This document shows, piece after piece, positions 44,323 to 53,560 of a DNA stretch of 64,000 nt. The translations under genes were made by a program, and so were the position numbers. A model generated the notes under the pieces. The model was not told where the DNA came from. It searched no databases and worked only from the letters and a program-made list of their open reading frames with translations. The stretch covers positions 1-64,000 of the forward strand of contig CBDBLZ010000017.1 of assembly GCA_965207385.1 (NCBI GenBank). The letters are read 5' to 3'. This DNA is from CAZXEU01 sp965207385. Its GTDB lineage: Bacteria; Bacteroidota; Rhodothermia; Rhodothermales; Bin80. Within the stretch, counting starts at the first letter, position 1. Every line of letters starts with the position of its first letter.

Positions 44323-47199
44323 CTAAGAGCCCGGCGAAAGAAGCGAGTCAGGTATGGCGTCTGGACCCGCTTCGAGAAACACGAACAGGGCCCGCATCTC
44401 CTCTCTCGACAGATTGTGCAGAAGGCCGTCAGGCATCGAAGACAGGGACGACTCGCGGCGCGAGGCAATCTCCGACCTGGGTATGGTCACCTGGCTTGCG
44501 CCCGGAATCTGTACTACTACCTCGCGACCGTCCTCACGGTAGATTGTGCCTGAGATCTTTTCGCCGTTCGTCTTCGTGATTTCCTGTACCGTCCACAAGT
44601 CCGAGACAATTTCAGAAGGATGGATGACAGCCCTGACGAGATCCGACCGCGAAAACCGGTTTGCGACGGTTGTCAGATCCGGCCCGGATTCCCGGCCCAG
44701 GGGGCCGAACGTATGGCATGTGCCACAAAAGGCCTTCTCGTAGGCCTCCGCACCCTTGGCCGGTTCGACGTTGAAGCTGGCGGGATTGTAGATCAGGTCT
44801 TCCTCCAATTCCTCGTCTGAAAACCAGACTTCATATTGGGGTCCGAAAAAGGGATTGCCGCCTTCGGCAAACTGCAGCGTCAACTGCGGAACACGCTCCC
44901 TGAGCACTGCCTGGACCGAGTCGGATTGCATGCTTGCAAAGTCCTCAAGAATGTAGGTCAGGTAGCCTACGAAGCTCGCCCCACCCTTCCACTGTTCGTC
45001 CCGCACGCGCTCAAACCACGAAGTCATTTGCTCGATGGCGGTCTCTTCCCAGCCAAACTCTAGTGCACTGAGAGCAAACGCGTAATGAATCTGTTGCGCG
45101 CGGCTGTTGTCCGGATTGCCCAGTTCCGCCACGAGTTTGCCCACTGTAGCCTCAGGTTCAAGGTGAACTAGCACTCTGGCAATCTCTCGATCCAGCGCAT
45201 CATTGCGGGTCGGGAAACGATCCAGAAGAATTGAGCTGATCTGTGGGTACGGTCCTTCCGCTTGCGCATCGAACCGTCTTCTCCTTGGTCTCTCGAACTT
45301 TAATCCCATGTCGTTCACCATCGTGACCTGCATCGCGCGTATCAGGTTTAGCAGCTCGCCGTCAGACGGCTCTGCCTTGAGCAACACAAGCTGTCGCTCG
45401 ACCAGGAGCGCTATCTCTTTCACAGACAGGTCACTCAGGCTCTGTACGTACGCCAGCAGGGCCATCGGCGCCTCCGGATAGCCATCAGCCGCAAGTGCAG
45501 CGTCGCGCCAGTCGTTCAGGTTGATCCTGCGCAGAAGCTCTTTCGCCGCAAATCGGACGTAACGGTCCTCGCTGGCAAGCATGGGAAACACGTCGTCGAC
45601 TGCCGAAACCGGCGCCTCCATGCCGGGGTGAATGCCCGTCCTAATGAGTGCCTCGGCGGCGCGACGTTGTACGAACGGCTCCGAATCCCCAAGGCGCATG
45701 ACCAATGCACGCCGGGCGACCTCCAGCCCTGATGCCATCCCGAGATAATAGGTTGCCGCCGCACGTACTTCCCAGGAAGAATCATCCCCCAGTTTGGCGA
45801 GAAAGGTCTCGTTGGGCTTAGGACCAAATACTTGTAGAAACTCCAGCGCGCGTATCCTGGCTTCAGGCGTGGTTCCGGCATCCAGCACAATGTTTGTCAA
45901 GCCCTCCTGCCACGCAGCCTCTCCCAACCCGGACTTGATCTCGCGAATCAGTCGACGGCTATAGGCTGAACGATGCTGCGGCATCGTGAGAGCCCGCTCC
46001 AGGGGTGTATCGGCATCCGGGCGCTCCACGGCATCCGTACCGGTATAAACGACGCGGTAGACGCCGCCCTGCGTGTTACGACCACCGAGCACAAAGTAGA
46101 CGTTGCCATCGGGGCCAACGTCAACGTCGGTTACGTTTAGCGGCTCACCGTAGACAAAGTTGTCCCGGCTATCCTGTACGTAGGTGGCGCCGGTCTTGGT
46201 GAGCCGACCCGTGACGATGCGCCCGCGGGACCAGTCTCCCTGGAGGAATGCATCGCGATACTCTTCCGGATAGTTGTAGCTCTGATAGAAGGTGACACCT
46301 ACAGGCGAACCGCGCCCGACATCTTCCATCGGAGGCAGCGTATCGATATAATAGTCCATGTGCTTGCCGGAGCCGGTTCTCCAGCCGAAATCTCCTCCGG
46401 GTACGGCATGCACCGACCGTGTCTCGCGAAACCAGGGCAGATCCCTGTCCCACTCCATGTCGGAGTCGAATGTGAATAGCTCACCGATCAGATTGAATGC
46501 GCCGTCATACTGGTTCCGAAACCCCCCGACAACCTGCTCCCAATCCGAGCCGGGATCGTCCAGATCCTTGCGCACAAAGGTCCCTCCTGGAACGCGGTAG
46601 CTGTTGGCGTGGCCACGCGGATCCAGGTGCAGCAGCGCCAGGGCATTCTCCTGGACGCCGCGAAATGGCGACATGGGAGCTGCCACCGAAAAAATCCCGG
46701 AATCGTTGCCGAGCGTCCAGTACAGGAAGCCATCGGGGCCGAAAAAGGGCTGGTGCGGACCGTGGTCACCCATGCCACCCACAGCCTTTTCCACGACTTC
46801 CACGCGGTCTCCTCGGCTGTCGCCGTCCTCATCGACCACCCGGTACATCGCGGTTCCATGAGGCCCCCCGTCCGGGCCATCGGCAACAGCGATCAGGTCA
46901 AGTCCATCGAATACGGTTCCCTGGGCTTCGGTTAGCTGGTCGGTAAAGACGCGCTCTTCAAATGAACCGTCCTCGGCAGGGTAGAGCGTAACGACAAACG
47001 AGTCCTCCCGGCTAAGAACAATGCGGCCAAAACTGTCGAAAGTCATCGCGACCACGGATTCGGCCTTTTCAGGGGAATACACCTCCTCCACGACGAAACC
47101 CTCCGGAACCGTGAAACGATCGGTGTCGGGCTGCTGAACACTCCTGAAGCTGATCAGGACGCAGGCGAGCAGCAACGTCAACAGCAAAGTGCGCTTCAT
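44323..47199 (-). CDS. PVC-type haem-binding protein: propeller, HEAT repeats and cytochrome c domain
   Basis: A 958-residue exported protein: signal peptide (about 1-20), a beta-propeller of the membrane-bound dehydrogenase type (about 30-390, with GDHGPHQPFFGPDGFLYWTLG), a helical HEAT-like region (about 420-780, with WEVRAAATYYLGMA), and a C-terminal cytochrome c domain with CGTCH near residue 840. This is the layout of proteins first seen in Planctomycetes and Verrucomicrobia and now also in Bacteroidota. The ATG at 47199 follows an AGGAGG site at seven bases. Its substrate is unknown; it may be an alcohol or sugar dehydrogenase. It is separated from the next operon by a terminator. Confidence 0.85.
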   Translation of the reverse strand: MKRTLLLTLLLACVLISFRSVQQPDTDRFTVPEGFVVEEVYSPEKAESVVAMTFDSFGRIVLSREDSFVVTLYPAEDGSFEERVFTDQLTEAQGTVFDGLDLIAVADGPDGGPHGTAMYRVVDEDGDSRGDRVEVVEKAVGGMGDHGPHQPFFGPDGFLYWTLGNDSGIFSVAAPMSPFRGVQENALALLHLDPRGHANSYRVPGGTFVRKDLDDPGSDWEQVVGGFRNQYDGAFNLIGELFTFDSDMEWDRDLPWFRETRSVHAVPGGDFGWRTGSGKHMDYYIDTLPPMEDVGRGSPVGVTFYQSYNYPEEYRDAFLQGDWSRGRIVTGRLTKTGATYVQDSRDNFVYGEPLNVTDVDVGPDGNVYFVLGGRNTQGGVYRVVYTGTDAVERPDADTPLERALTMPQHRSAYSRRLIREIKSGLGEAAWQEGLTNIVLDAGTTPEARIRALEFLQVFGPKPNETFLAKLGDDSSWEVRAAATYYLGMASGLEVARRALVMRLGDSEPFVQRRAAEALIRTGIHPGMEAPVSAVDDVFPMLASEDRYVRFAAKELLRRINLNDWRDAALAADGYPEAPMALLAYVQSLSDLSVKEIALLVERQLVLLKAEPSDGELLNLIRAMQVTMVNDMGLKFERPRRRRFDAQAEGPYPQISSILLDRFPTRNDALDREIARVLVHLEPEATVGKLVAELGNPDNSRAQQIHYAFALSALEFGWEETAIEQMTSWFERVRDEQWKGGASFVGYLTYILEDFASMQSDSVQAVLRERVPQLTLQFAEGGNPFFGPQYEVWFSDEELEEDLIYNPASFNVEPAKGAEAYEKAFCGTCHTFGPLGRESGPDLTTVANRFSRSDLVRAVIHPSEIVSDLWTVQEITKTNGEKISGTIYREDGREVVVQIPGASQVTIPRSEIASRRESSLSSMPDGLLHNLSREEMRALFVFLEAGPDAIPDSLLSPGS

Positions 47200-47522
47200 G
47201 GTATGGCCTCCTTGGTCACTGGGTGCGGGTCCGCCCAAAAGATAATCCTCCGGCTACAGCTTGCGCTCCGGTGGAAGTGCACCGCTTGGTTGCGGCAGGG
47301 CCGGCAAGACCAGGGCGCGACAATTGCAGTCTACCGGCCACGGCGAACGCGTGGGGTTGCAAAACGGATGCGGCAGTGGTCCGGTCATGAAATCGGAAGG
47401 CGAGTCGGCTGCCTTCCCGGATCAGGACTCCCGATGCACGAAGGCCTTGGGCAACAAAACTGCCGGCTCGGCCGGCACTTGCTCCCCGGACCCGGGATGT
47501 GCGAACAACGGACCACCCAACC
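47200..47522. other. intergenic region with a terminator
   Basis: 323 bases between two minus-strand transcription units. A hairpin terminator (47451-47477) ends the upstream operon. The rest presumably carries the promoter of the PVC-type gene, but no TAnnTTTG box is seen close to its start. Confidence 0.5.
47451..47477 (-). terminator. intrinsic terminator of the creatininase operon
   Basis: On the minus strand TGCCGGC-CGA-GCCGGCA forms a perfect 7-bp stem with a three-base loop and is followed by GTTTTGTTG. It lies 45 bases after the creatininase stop, where termination of that operon is expected. Confidence 0.75.
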
Positions 47523-48446
47523 CTAGAGCACCCGGTCCACGAATTCGCGGTTACGCACTTCAACCGGAATATTCATCAGCTCCAGCACACCACGGGCCAC
47601 GTGATCCGAATAGCGCCGGAAGGCCTCCTCCCCTTTCTCGGCACTTGCCCTGAGCGGATTTCCGATTACACCGCTCTCGATGAATTCGTGGTGATCCATC
47701 GGAAACGTGAAGTACTTGTATCCATCGAATTCTACATCCGGCATCCCGTCTTTTTTTTCAAAGGACTTGGGAAGAAATCCGGGTATGTGCGCTCTCGTGA
47801 ATTCTGCCCTGTCCATACGCACGATGTCGGCGTTGTGGGCAAGATCCTGCGATGTCTCAAGCTCGCTGGCATGCCAGCCCGGGGTCTCGTCAAGCGGATT
47901 CTCCATGAGTCCCTTCATGAGACCAACGTAATTCTCCATGTACGGCTTCACAAAACTGATCAAGGCACCCGTTTCGTAGCGAAGCTTACGCAGGACCGGA
48001 TCCACGACCTTGATATTCGAGCCGTGTCCGTTAACGAATATCAGGCGATTGAAGCCGTGGTGAATAAGGCTTCGGGCTACATCGTTCATCAGATTGAGGA
48101 GGGTGCTGCTGCGCACCGTGATGGTACCCCTGCCCTGTCCGGGTTCATGCATGTGCTGCGGTGAATACCCCATCCAGATCGGCGGGGTGTGCAGCACGCC
48201 AATCATCTGGGACACGCGCTGCGAAATCTCAATGGCCGTGATGGTATCCGTGTACAGGGGCAGGTGCGGCCCGTGCTGCTCGGTACTGGCCATCGGGACA
48301 AGGACAAGATCCTTTTCCTTCAGGTATTCGCGGATGTCGACAAATGACAGCTCTGCCAGATTCCAGGAGATAAACTTGCTTCGGAATGCCTCATCGCCTG
48401 ACGTAATGGGCTTGATGTCAGTTCGCTTACCGTTGGCTCGGCTCAT
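47523..48446 (-). CDS. creatininase-family amidohydrolase
   Basis: A 307-residue metal-dependent hydrolase of the creatininase family, which includes creatinine amidohydrolase and lactam or formamide hydrolases. Metal ligands lie in STEQHGPHLPLYTD (Glu, His, Asp), NGHGSN (His) and the late ASELETS (Glu). The ATG at 48446 overlaps the Tm-1-like stop as ATGA and has AGGAGG before it. No signal peptide, so cytoplasmic. It ends the operon. Creatinine itself is unlikely to be the substrate; cleavage of a cyclic amide or lactone produced by the other enzymes is a possible role. Confidence 0.85.
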   Translation of the reverse strand: MSRANGKRTDIKPITSGDEAFRSKFISWNLAELSFVDIREYLKEKDLVLVPMASTEQHGPHLPLYTDTITAIEISQRVSQMIGVLHTPPIWMGYSPQHMHEPGQGRGTITVRSSTLLNLMNDVARSLIHHGFNRLIFVNGHGSNIKVVDPVLRKLRYETGALISFVKPYMENYVGLMKGLMENPLDETPGWHASELETSQDLAHNADIVRMDRAEFTRAHIPGFLPKSFEKKDGMPDVEFDGYKYFTFPMDHHEFIESGVIGNPLRASAEKGEEAFRRYSDHVARGVLELMNIPVEVRNREFVDRVL

Positions 48447-49732
48447 TTGGATTCCTCCTTGGTGGTCATGTTGGTCCCCATCTCCCCCATCAACGCCACG
48501 AATAGGTCTGCAACTTCAATGCCGAATTCCGGGGCGTTTACATGCCTGGGATACGTCCATATGGGTATATCCGGCCGGCGCCGCGCGAGATCTTCCCGTA
48601 GCGTACTCATAAATGCAGCATCTGCATCCGGATCCCAGAAGGCCCCGCCGGGCACGTTGGGAATAGAGAGCCCTTGCGTGGGAACCGCGATGCAGGTGGG
48701 CCCCCGTGCAGGTCCAAGTCGCTCAGCAAATATGTGCCCGAGTTGTATCATTTCCTCGCGCGACGTGCGTACCAGCGTGTATTCCGGGTTGTGATCGTAA
48801 ACGGGCCTTCCCCTGAGCGCAGGCGGAATCGCCCCTGCGTGGAAGACGCTGAAGTCGATACAGCCCGGCACTACCACTTGCGGCAGATCCAGCCCGGCAA
48901 CCCGCTTCAGGCGTTCTTCCCCCGCGTCATGAATACCGCCGACGAGCGGATCATTGGTTTCGTTGGTAGTAAAGTCAATGACGCCAACAAACTGACCCAT
49001 CTCGGCCAACTCCTCCATGGCCGGTCCGCCCACACCGTTCGAGTGAAAGATCACCGCCTCGTAGCCTGATTCCGCCAGCCGCTCCTTGAGGGCCATCACG
49101 GAGGTCGTCGTGTTGCCGAGCATCGTCACCGCAACGTACTTGTCGTCCGGACACTGCTCCATGAGGCCCCGGTGACCGTGGTCGATCAATCCCCTAACGG
49201 CAGCCGCCACGTTGTCGAATACCGTGCGGGCAATCGAGTTAAGGCCCAGGATGTCCACCACCGAATGCACGACCATGATGTCGCTGGTGCCTACCAGCGG
49301 GTCGAAGTAGTGCTTCCCGGACGCAATGGGGGAAACAAGCACCTTGGGAACACCAATGGGCAGGACCATCATGGCGGCCGCGCCCATGACGGCGCCTTCC
49401 GCTCCGCCCATGCTGAAGACCGCGTCCAGCTTGCCGTCCCGGTAGAGCTCCCGCGTCAGCTGCTTGACGGCGTCCCGCATTCCTTCGACGGCACGGCCAC
49501 GGCTTCCAGCCTCCTGCAACGCCTTGATCGTGGTGCCTCCGCAACGTGCGACAGCCGCGTGGTCGATATCGGGCACGATATCGAGCGGGTCGCCCAGTAT
49601 GCCAACGTCAATCACCGTCGTCTCCAGGCCCAGGTCGTGCAAGCGGTCCCTGACATAGGCGAACTCCGGACCCTTCGTGTCCATCGTCCCAATTACAGCA
49701 ACGCACTTGCCCGCGACTCTCGAATTCGGCAT
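48443..49732 (-). CDS. Tm-1-like ATP-binding domain protein (UPF0261)
   Basis: A 429-residue protein of the UPF0261/Tm-1-like family. The N-terminal half has AVIGTMDTKGPEFAYVRDRL and a glycine-rich SMGGAEGAVMGAAAM that contact ATP; the C-terminal half carries VGVIDFTTNETNDPLVGG and FHAGAIPPALRGR. The plant homologue Tm-1 inhibits viral replication, but bacterial members sit in catabolic operons and their reaction is unknown. Here it overlaps a creatininase-family gene. No ribosome site is obvious before the ATG. The family is certain, the function is open. Confidence 0.88.
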   Translation of the reverse strand: MPNSRVAGKCVAVIGTMDTKGPEFAYVRDRLHDLGLETTVIDVGILGDPLDIVPDIDHAAVARCGGTTIKALQEAGSRGRAVEGMRDAVKQLTRELYRDGKLDAVFSMGGAEGAVMGAAAMMVLPIGVPKVLVSPIASGKHYFDPLVGTSDIMVVHSVVDILGLNSIARTVFDNVAAAVRGLIDHGHRGLMEQCPDDKYVAVTMLGNTTTSVMALKERLAESGYEAVIFHSNGVGGPAMEELAEMGQFVGVIDFTTNETNDPLVGGIHDAGEERLKRVAGLDLPQVVVPGCIDFSVFHAGAIPPALRGRPVYDHNPEYTLVRTSREEMIQLGHIFAERLGPARGPTCIAVPTQGLSIPNVPGGAFWDPDADAAFMSTLREDLARRRPDIPIWTYPRHVNAPEFGIEVADLFVALMGEMGTNMTTKEESK

Positions 49733-49950
49733 TAATGGACAGTGTCAGTTGAGAGAGGAGCCAACCGCCATAGCGCTCGACCCACGACAGGGAACAGGAT
49801 TCGTCGTTCTGGCGACCGTTTGGTCAGCGGACGCTGAAAGGTACGGCACACCGGCTCGCCGCTCTCCACGAGGACGAAATACCAGGCGGTTCGGGAAAAC
49901 TCACACCTGCCTTCTGCGGCAGGGCTCCGTATGAACTCGATTTGCACCGT

Positions 49951-50856
49951 TTACAGCGCCTGGCCCCCGTTCTTGATCAACGGCAGAAGAGTATTCGCAT
50001 TCTCTTCCACGAGCCAGTCGTAGAACTGCCCGCTGAGCAGGCTGCTGCCGTGCTCCTCGATGAATTTCTTCTGCTCCGGCGTAATGTCAACCGGTTCTGT
50101 CTCAACCGCATTCGGATACTGATTGGCGGGCGTGCGGTCGACAGGTGCAACGAACTCCGTGGTCAGCGCACCGTCGTAGCCGACCATTCTGAGCGTACCT
50201 ATTACCTTGACCCAGTCCCAGTGCCCGAACCCGCACGGCATGCGGTTGGTGTCCGCCACGTGAAAATCCACCAGGCGGTGTCCACAATCGATGATGGCCT
50301 GGTACGGATCTGCCTCTTCGATATTGAGGTGGAACGTATCCAGGCAGACGCCGCATTCCGGTCCGGTCTCTTCCGCGAGGGCCAGTGCCTGGGCGCCACG
50401 CGTAATGAAGTAAGTTTCGAAACGGTTGATGGGCTCCACCGCCAGTCGGATGCCTTCCTTCATGCCGTGGTCGTAAATCTCCTTCATCCCGTCGACGGCC
50501 CACTGCCATTCTTCCTCCGGTGTGGCATCCGGGACAATCTTGCCCACGGTTCCCGGAACGATGGTCATCTCATAGCCATCAAGTTCCTTGACCATGGTCA
50601 CACAGTCCTTGACATACTTCACGGAATTGGCCCGCTTTCGCTCATCCCTGGCCGGGAGGCACCGATCTCCCAGCATCAGGGTTACTGATCCCCAGCACCT
50701 GATACCATTCTCCTTGAGAAGCTTCCTGACCTCCCTTGTATCAAATATGTCGGGTTCACCGCTGATCTCAATACTCTCGTAGCCATACTTTGCCAGGCGG
50801 GGAATCGTCACCTCAAGGGGCTCCGCCCGCATCCAGTTATGCATAGACAAATGCAT
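49951..50856 (-). CDS. sugar phosphate isomerase/epimerase-like TIM barrel (xylose isomerase-like)
   Basis: A 301-residue AP-endonuclease family 2 fold protein. Metal-binding residues appear as LAVEPINRFETYF (Glu), VCLDTFHLNIEE (Asp, His), DFHVADTNRMPCGFGHWDW (His, Asp, His) and a late LTTEF (Glu), the set of isomerases and epimerases such as tagatose 3-epimerase. The ATG at 50856 follows GGAGGT at a good spacing. The operon includes an FAD oxidase, so the substrate may be a sugar or polyol derivative. It is separated from the Tm-1-like gene by 218 bases that contain no convincing gene. Confidence 0.87.
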   Translation of the reverse strand: MHLSMHNWMRAEPLEVTIPRLAKYGYESIEISGEPDIFDTREVRKLLKENGIRCWGSVTLMLGDRCLPARDERKRANSVKYVKDCVTMVKELDGYEMTIVPGTVGKIVPDATPEEEWQWAVDGMKEIYDHGMKEGIRLAVEPINRFETYFITRGAQALALAEETGPECGVCLDTFHLNIEEADPYQAIIDCGHRLVDFHVADTNRMPCGFGHWDWVKVIGTLRMVGYDGALTTEFVAPVDRTPANQYPNAVETEPVDITPEQKKFIEEHGSSLLSGQFYDWLVEENANTLLPLIKNGGQAL

Positions 50857-50932
50857 GTGTTTACCTCCAGCTGTTGGTTTGATGTTCAGCGCGCCGGCGC
50901 AGCGCCTTCACAGAATCTGTCGATTTCATGGG

Positions 50933-52033
50933 TCACGAATTATCAAGATGGTCTGCGACCAGCTCGTAGAGCCCACGCACACGCAGGCCAAACGCGGGAG
51001 CGTGGCGCTCCAGATGGGCCAGGCTGCCAGGTCCTTCGGTAACGACGCCCTGGGCGCCGCCGCGGACAGCGTCGGCCAGCCGCGACTGCGTAAGTGCGTC
51101 GGATAATTCCGGATGCGTGAAATCAAGAGCCAGGTTCCCGCACGGATAAGCCCTGTCCTTCCGCCAGAATAATTCAACGGCCGGCTCGGGAAGCACAGCA
51201 TTCAGCAGTGCGCGAGGTGCCCCGCTGCGCCCTGGCACTCGCACGGCGTGCGTTGGATCTACATACGCATAGGTCAACGGATCGTCCGTCCTCTTCAGCT
51301 GCAGGGAGCCTGCTTCAATCTTGCTGGCCAGGAACGGTGCCACGTCCACCAGCTCCACGTTTTCCGGTACACTGCAGCCCAGGCGCTCCTCATACATCTG
51401 GCCGAGGGCGAAGAAGTGCGCGGCCGAGAGAACAAACAGGCGCCTGGCGCCGGTAGCCTCAAGCTCCGCCAGCGTGGCCCGAGCCAGGTCGAGTGCCGTT
51501 TGGTGCAGCCCGAGGGAACTGGCCAAAAAACCGGAATTGCGCCCCTTGCCGATCAAAACGGGCAGAATGCCAACCGCACGAAGAAGCTTCAGAGCCGCCT
51601 CGAGGGCCGCCGGCCTCAGGAAGTAGGTGTCGTCACCTACGAACAGAGCTGCCACTCCGGTTTCGGTGACACGCCCGGGTAGCCGGTCTTCGTAGGGATT
51701 CGACCACTGACGAAGCCGCTCTCCGATGTCGTAAACGGCAGCAGGAGCCAAATTCGATTCCACAACGGCGGCCCTGGCAGCCGCGACAGCGTCCGGAAGC
51801 GCCTGGCTTGAAACACAGTGCGTTTTGCAGTTTCCGCAGTCGGCACAGTGGTAGAGCATATCTACCGTATCCTCATTCCACGTCGACAATCCCCTCCGCT
51901 CCAGGGCAACCAGCTGCGCCCAGCCATGGGGAGTAAGCGTCTCCAGGTTTGTGATGCCTCCGACAGGGCAAACATGCCGGCACATCAGACAGTGGCGGCA
52001 GTTTTCGGTGACCTCAAGTACGTCGTTTAGCAT
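50933..52033 (-). CDS. iron-sulfur subunit of an FAD oxidase (GlcF/heterodisulfide-reductase-like)
   Basis: A 366-residue protein with two [4Fe-4S] motifs at the N-terminus: CRHCLMCRHVCP (Cys12, 15, 18, 22) and CADCGNCKTHC (Cys63, 66, 69, 73; Val in place of the usual Pro). The rest resembles the C-terminal half of GlcF-type subunits. The ATG at 52033 is preferred to the GTG at 52042. It follows the FAD-binding oxidase gene by 33 bases and should take its electrons to the quinone pool. It is shorter than GlcF and has only one partial CCG-type motif. Confidence 0.82.
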   Translation of the reverse strand: MLNDVLEVTENCRHCLMCRHVCPVGGITNLETLTPHGWAQLVALERRGLSTWNEDTVDMLYHCADCGNCKTHCVSSQALPDAVAAARAAVVESNLAPAAVYDIGERLRQWSNPYEDRLPGRVTETGVAALFVGDDTYFLRPAALEAALKLLRAVGILPVLIGKGRNSGFLASSLGLHQTALDLARATLAELEATGARRLFVLSAAHFFALGQMYEERLGCSVPENVELVDVAPFLASKIEAGSLQLKRTDDPLTYAYVDPTHAVRVPGRSGAPRALLNAVLPEPAVELFWRKDRAYPCGNLALDFTHPELSDALTQSRLADAVRGGAQGVVTEGPGSLAHLERHAPAFGLRVRGLYELVADHLDNS

Positions 52034-52066
52034 GCTGATCACGCTTCTGCGTCAACGAGCGCTCCA

Positions 52067-53560
52067 CTACCTTCCGAATCCGACCTTTCCGGGATTCATG
52101 ATGCCGTTTGGATCAATGCTCTGCTTGAGCTTCATGAGAAATGGCCAGCTGTCACCGTACTGCCGCCGCATGAAGCGGGCCAGCTTGAGTCCTACGCCAT
52201 GGTGTTCGTTTATCATGCCGCCGTTTTCGAGAGATGCACTTACGGCAGCATTCCAGACACGGTTATGGAGACGGATTGCTTCCTCTGCATCTTCCGGGGG
52301 CTCTTCGATGATGAAGCGCGAATACATGGCCGAGCCCCAATGAAACCAGTGCGAGAAGTGCGCTATGTACTTGACGTTCCAATCACTGAATCCTTCTTCC
52401 ACCGTCCGCTTCTGAGCCTTCCAAAGCCCTTCCAGCTTGTCGTAGGTCGACACAGTTTCGGTCGTCCCGTACATCCATGGCATCTTGAGATTCTTGGGCG
52501 GATAGTAAAAGTCGTACCGGTGCTTCCACCAGCGTTCCCCCGGCTCGCGCCCCAGATCCCGGGCACCGAGATCCCGGCATATCTGCATCGCCTTTTCCTC
52601 TTGCAGAGCGGCAATGTCCTTGTCGCCGTCGAAACCGACAACCATGTATGCTCCCTGGAGCTCGAGGCCCAGAATGGCCTTTAGCCGCGACGCTGTGGAA
52701 TTCGGGTCATATAGGCGAATGACCATGGGATTGAGCCGACGGGTCATCATTTGACGGCCTGCCTCGATGGCCGCAGTGATGCTGTCGAAAAGCAGCGCCC
52801 GGAGAAGGCGCGTCTCCGGCAGATAGTCGACCTGCATCGTGGCCTCGGTAATGATACCCATCGTCCCTTCGGCGCCAAGAAACAACCCCATGAAATCCGG
52901 GCCCGACGCATGGCTGGGAACAGGCGGCGTGCGCATGATCCGACCGTCGGGCAGCACGACCTGCATGCTCAGGACGAGATCCTCTGACTTCCCGTACTTG
53001 GTGCTGATGGTCCCCGATCCTCGCGGGGCCAGGTAGCCTCCCAGGGTGGCGCAATTGGCGGACGCGGGGTAGTGTGGCAGCGTAAGCCCACGCTCATTCA
53101 ACGCCCACTCCAGCTGCGTGCCGTTAATGCCTGCCTGAGCCGTTACGACCAGCGATTTCTCGTCGATCTCCACAATCCTGTTCAGTCGCTTCAAATCGAC
53201 GATTATTCCGCCGTAAATGGGCAGAGCACCCCCTTGCGTCCCGGAGCCGCCTCCCCAAGGGATAACAGGAATACGGTATTTGTTGGCGATCTCCATCAGA
53301 ACGGAAATCTCCTCGGGCGAGCCGGGGTGCACAATATAGTCCGCTGTCGGCAGCGGTTGCTTCCGATCCTGTACCATTTGCGGAAGCCAGAACCAGTCGG
53401 ATGAGTAAATGAGCTTGTCTGAATCCTTTGTCGTGATGTAGTCCGGCCCAACTACTTCCTCAAGCTCGCTGCGAATCATCTCGTAGAACAGCTTCCCCGG
53501 GGAGTAGCGGCTCTCCGTCGGCGCCTCCGCCATGGCGCTATCCGGCGTCAGCGATCCCAT
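52067..53560 (-). CDS. FAD-binding oxidoreductase, AGPS/GlcD-like
   Basis: A 497-residue VAO/PCMH-type flavoprotein. The FAD-binding half shows PVIPWGGGSGTQGG and PASANCATLGGYLAPRGSGT; GPDFMGLFLGAEGTMGIITEA is typical of alkyl-dihydroxyacetone phosphate synthase and glycolate/lactate dehydrogenases. The end has NEHHGVGLKLARFM with conserved histidines. Together with the Fe-S gene it should form a two-subunit dehydrogenase for a 2-hydroxy acid. No signal peptide is seen; cytoplasmic or membrane-associated. It is the first gene of the minus-strand operon that ends at 47523. Confidence 0.87.
   Translation of the reverse strand: MGSLTPDSAMAEAPTESRYSPGKLFYEMIRSELEEVVGPDYITTKDSDKLIYSSDWFWLPQMVQDRKQPLPTADYIVHPGSPEEISVLMEIANKYRIPVIPWGGGSGTQGGALPIYGGIIVDLKRLNRIVEIDEKSLVVTAQAGINGTQLEWALNERGLTLPHYPASANCATLGGYLAPRGSGTISTKYGKSEDLVLSMQVVLPDGRIMRTPPVPSHASGPDFMGLFLGAEGTMGIITEATMQVDYLPETRLLRALLFDSITAAIEAGRQMMTRRLNPMVIRLYDPNSTASRLKAILGLELQGAYMVVGFDGDKDIAALQEEKAMQICRDLGARDLGREPGERWWKHRYDFYYPPKNLKMPWMYGTTETVSTYDKLEGLWKAQKRTVEEGFSDWNVKYIAHFSHWFHWGSAMYSRFIIEEPPEDAEEAIRLHNRVWNAAVSASLENGGMINEHHGVGLKLARFMRRQYGDSWPFLMKLKQSIDPNGIMNPGKVGFGR

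Noticed and set aside
49732..49947. 71-codon frame filling the gap between the TIM-barrel and Tm-1-like genes, ending TAATG
   Set aside because: The stop/start overlap is tempting, but the peptide is Arg-rich and unstructured, starts with GTG and has no ribosome site.
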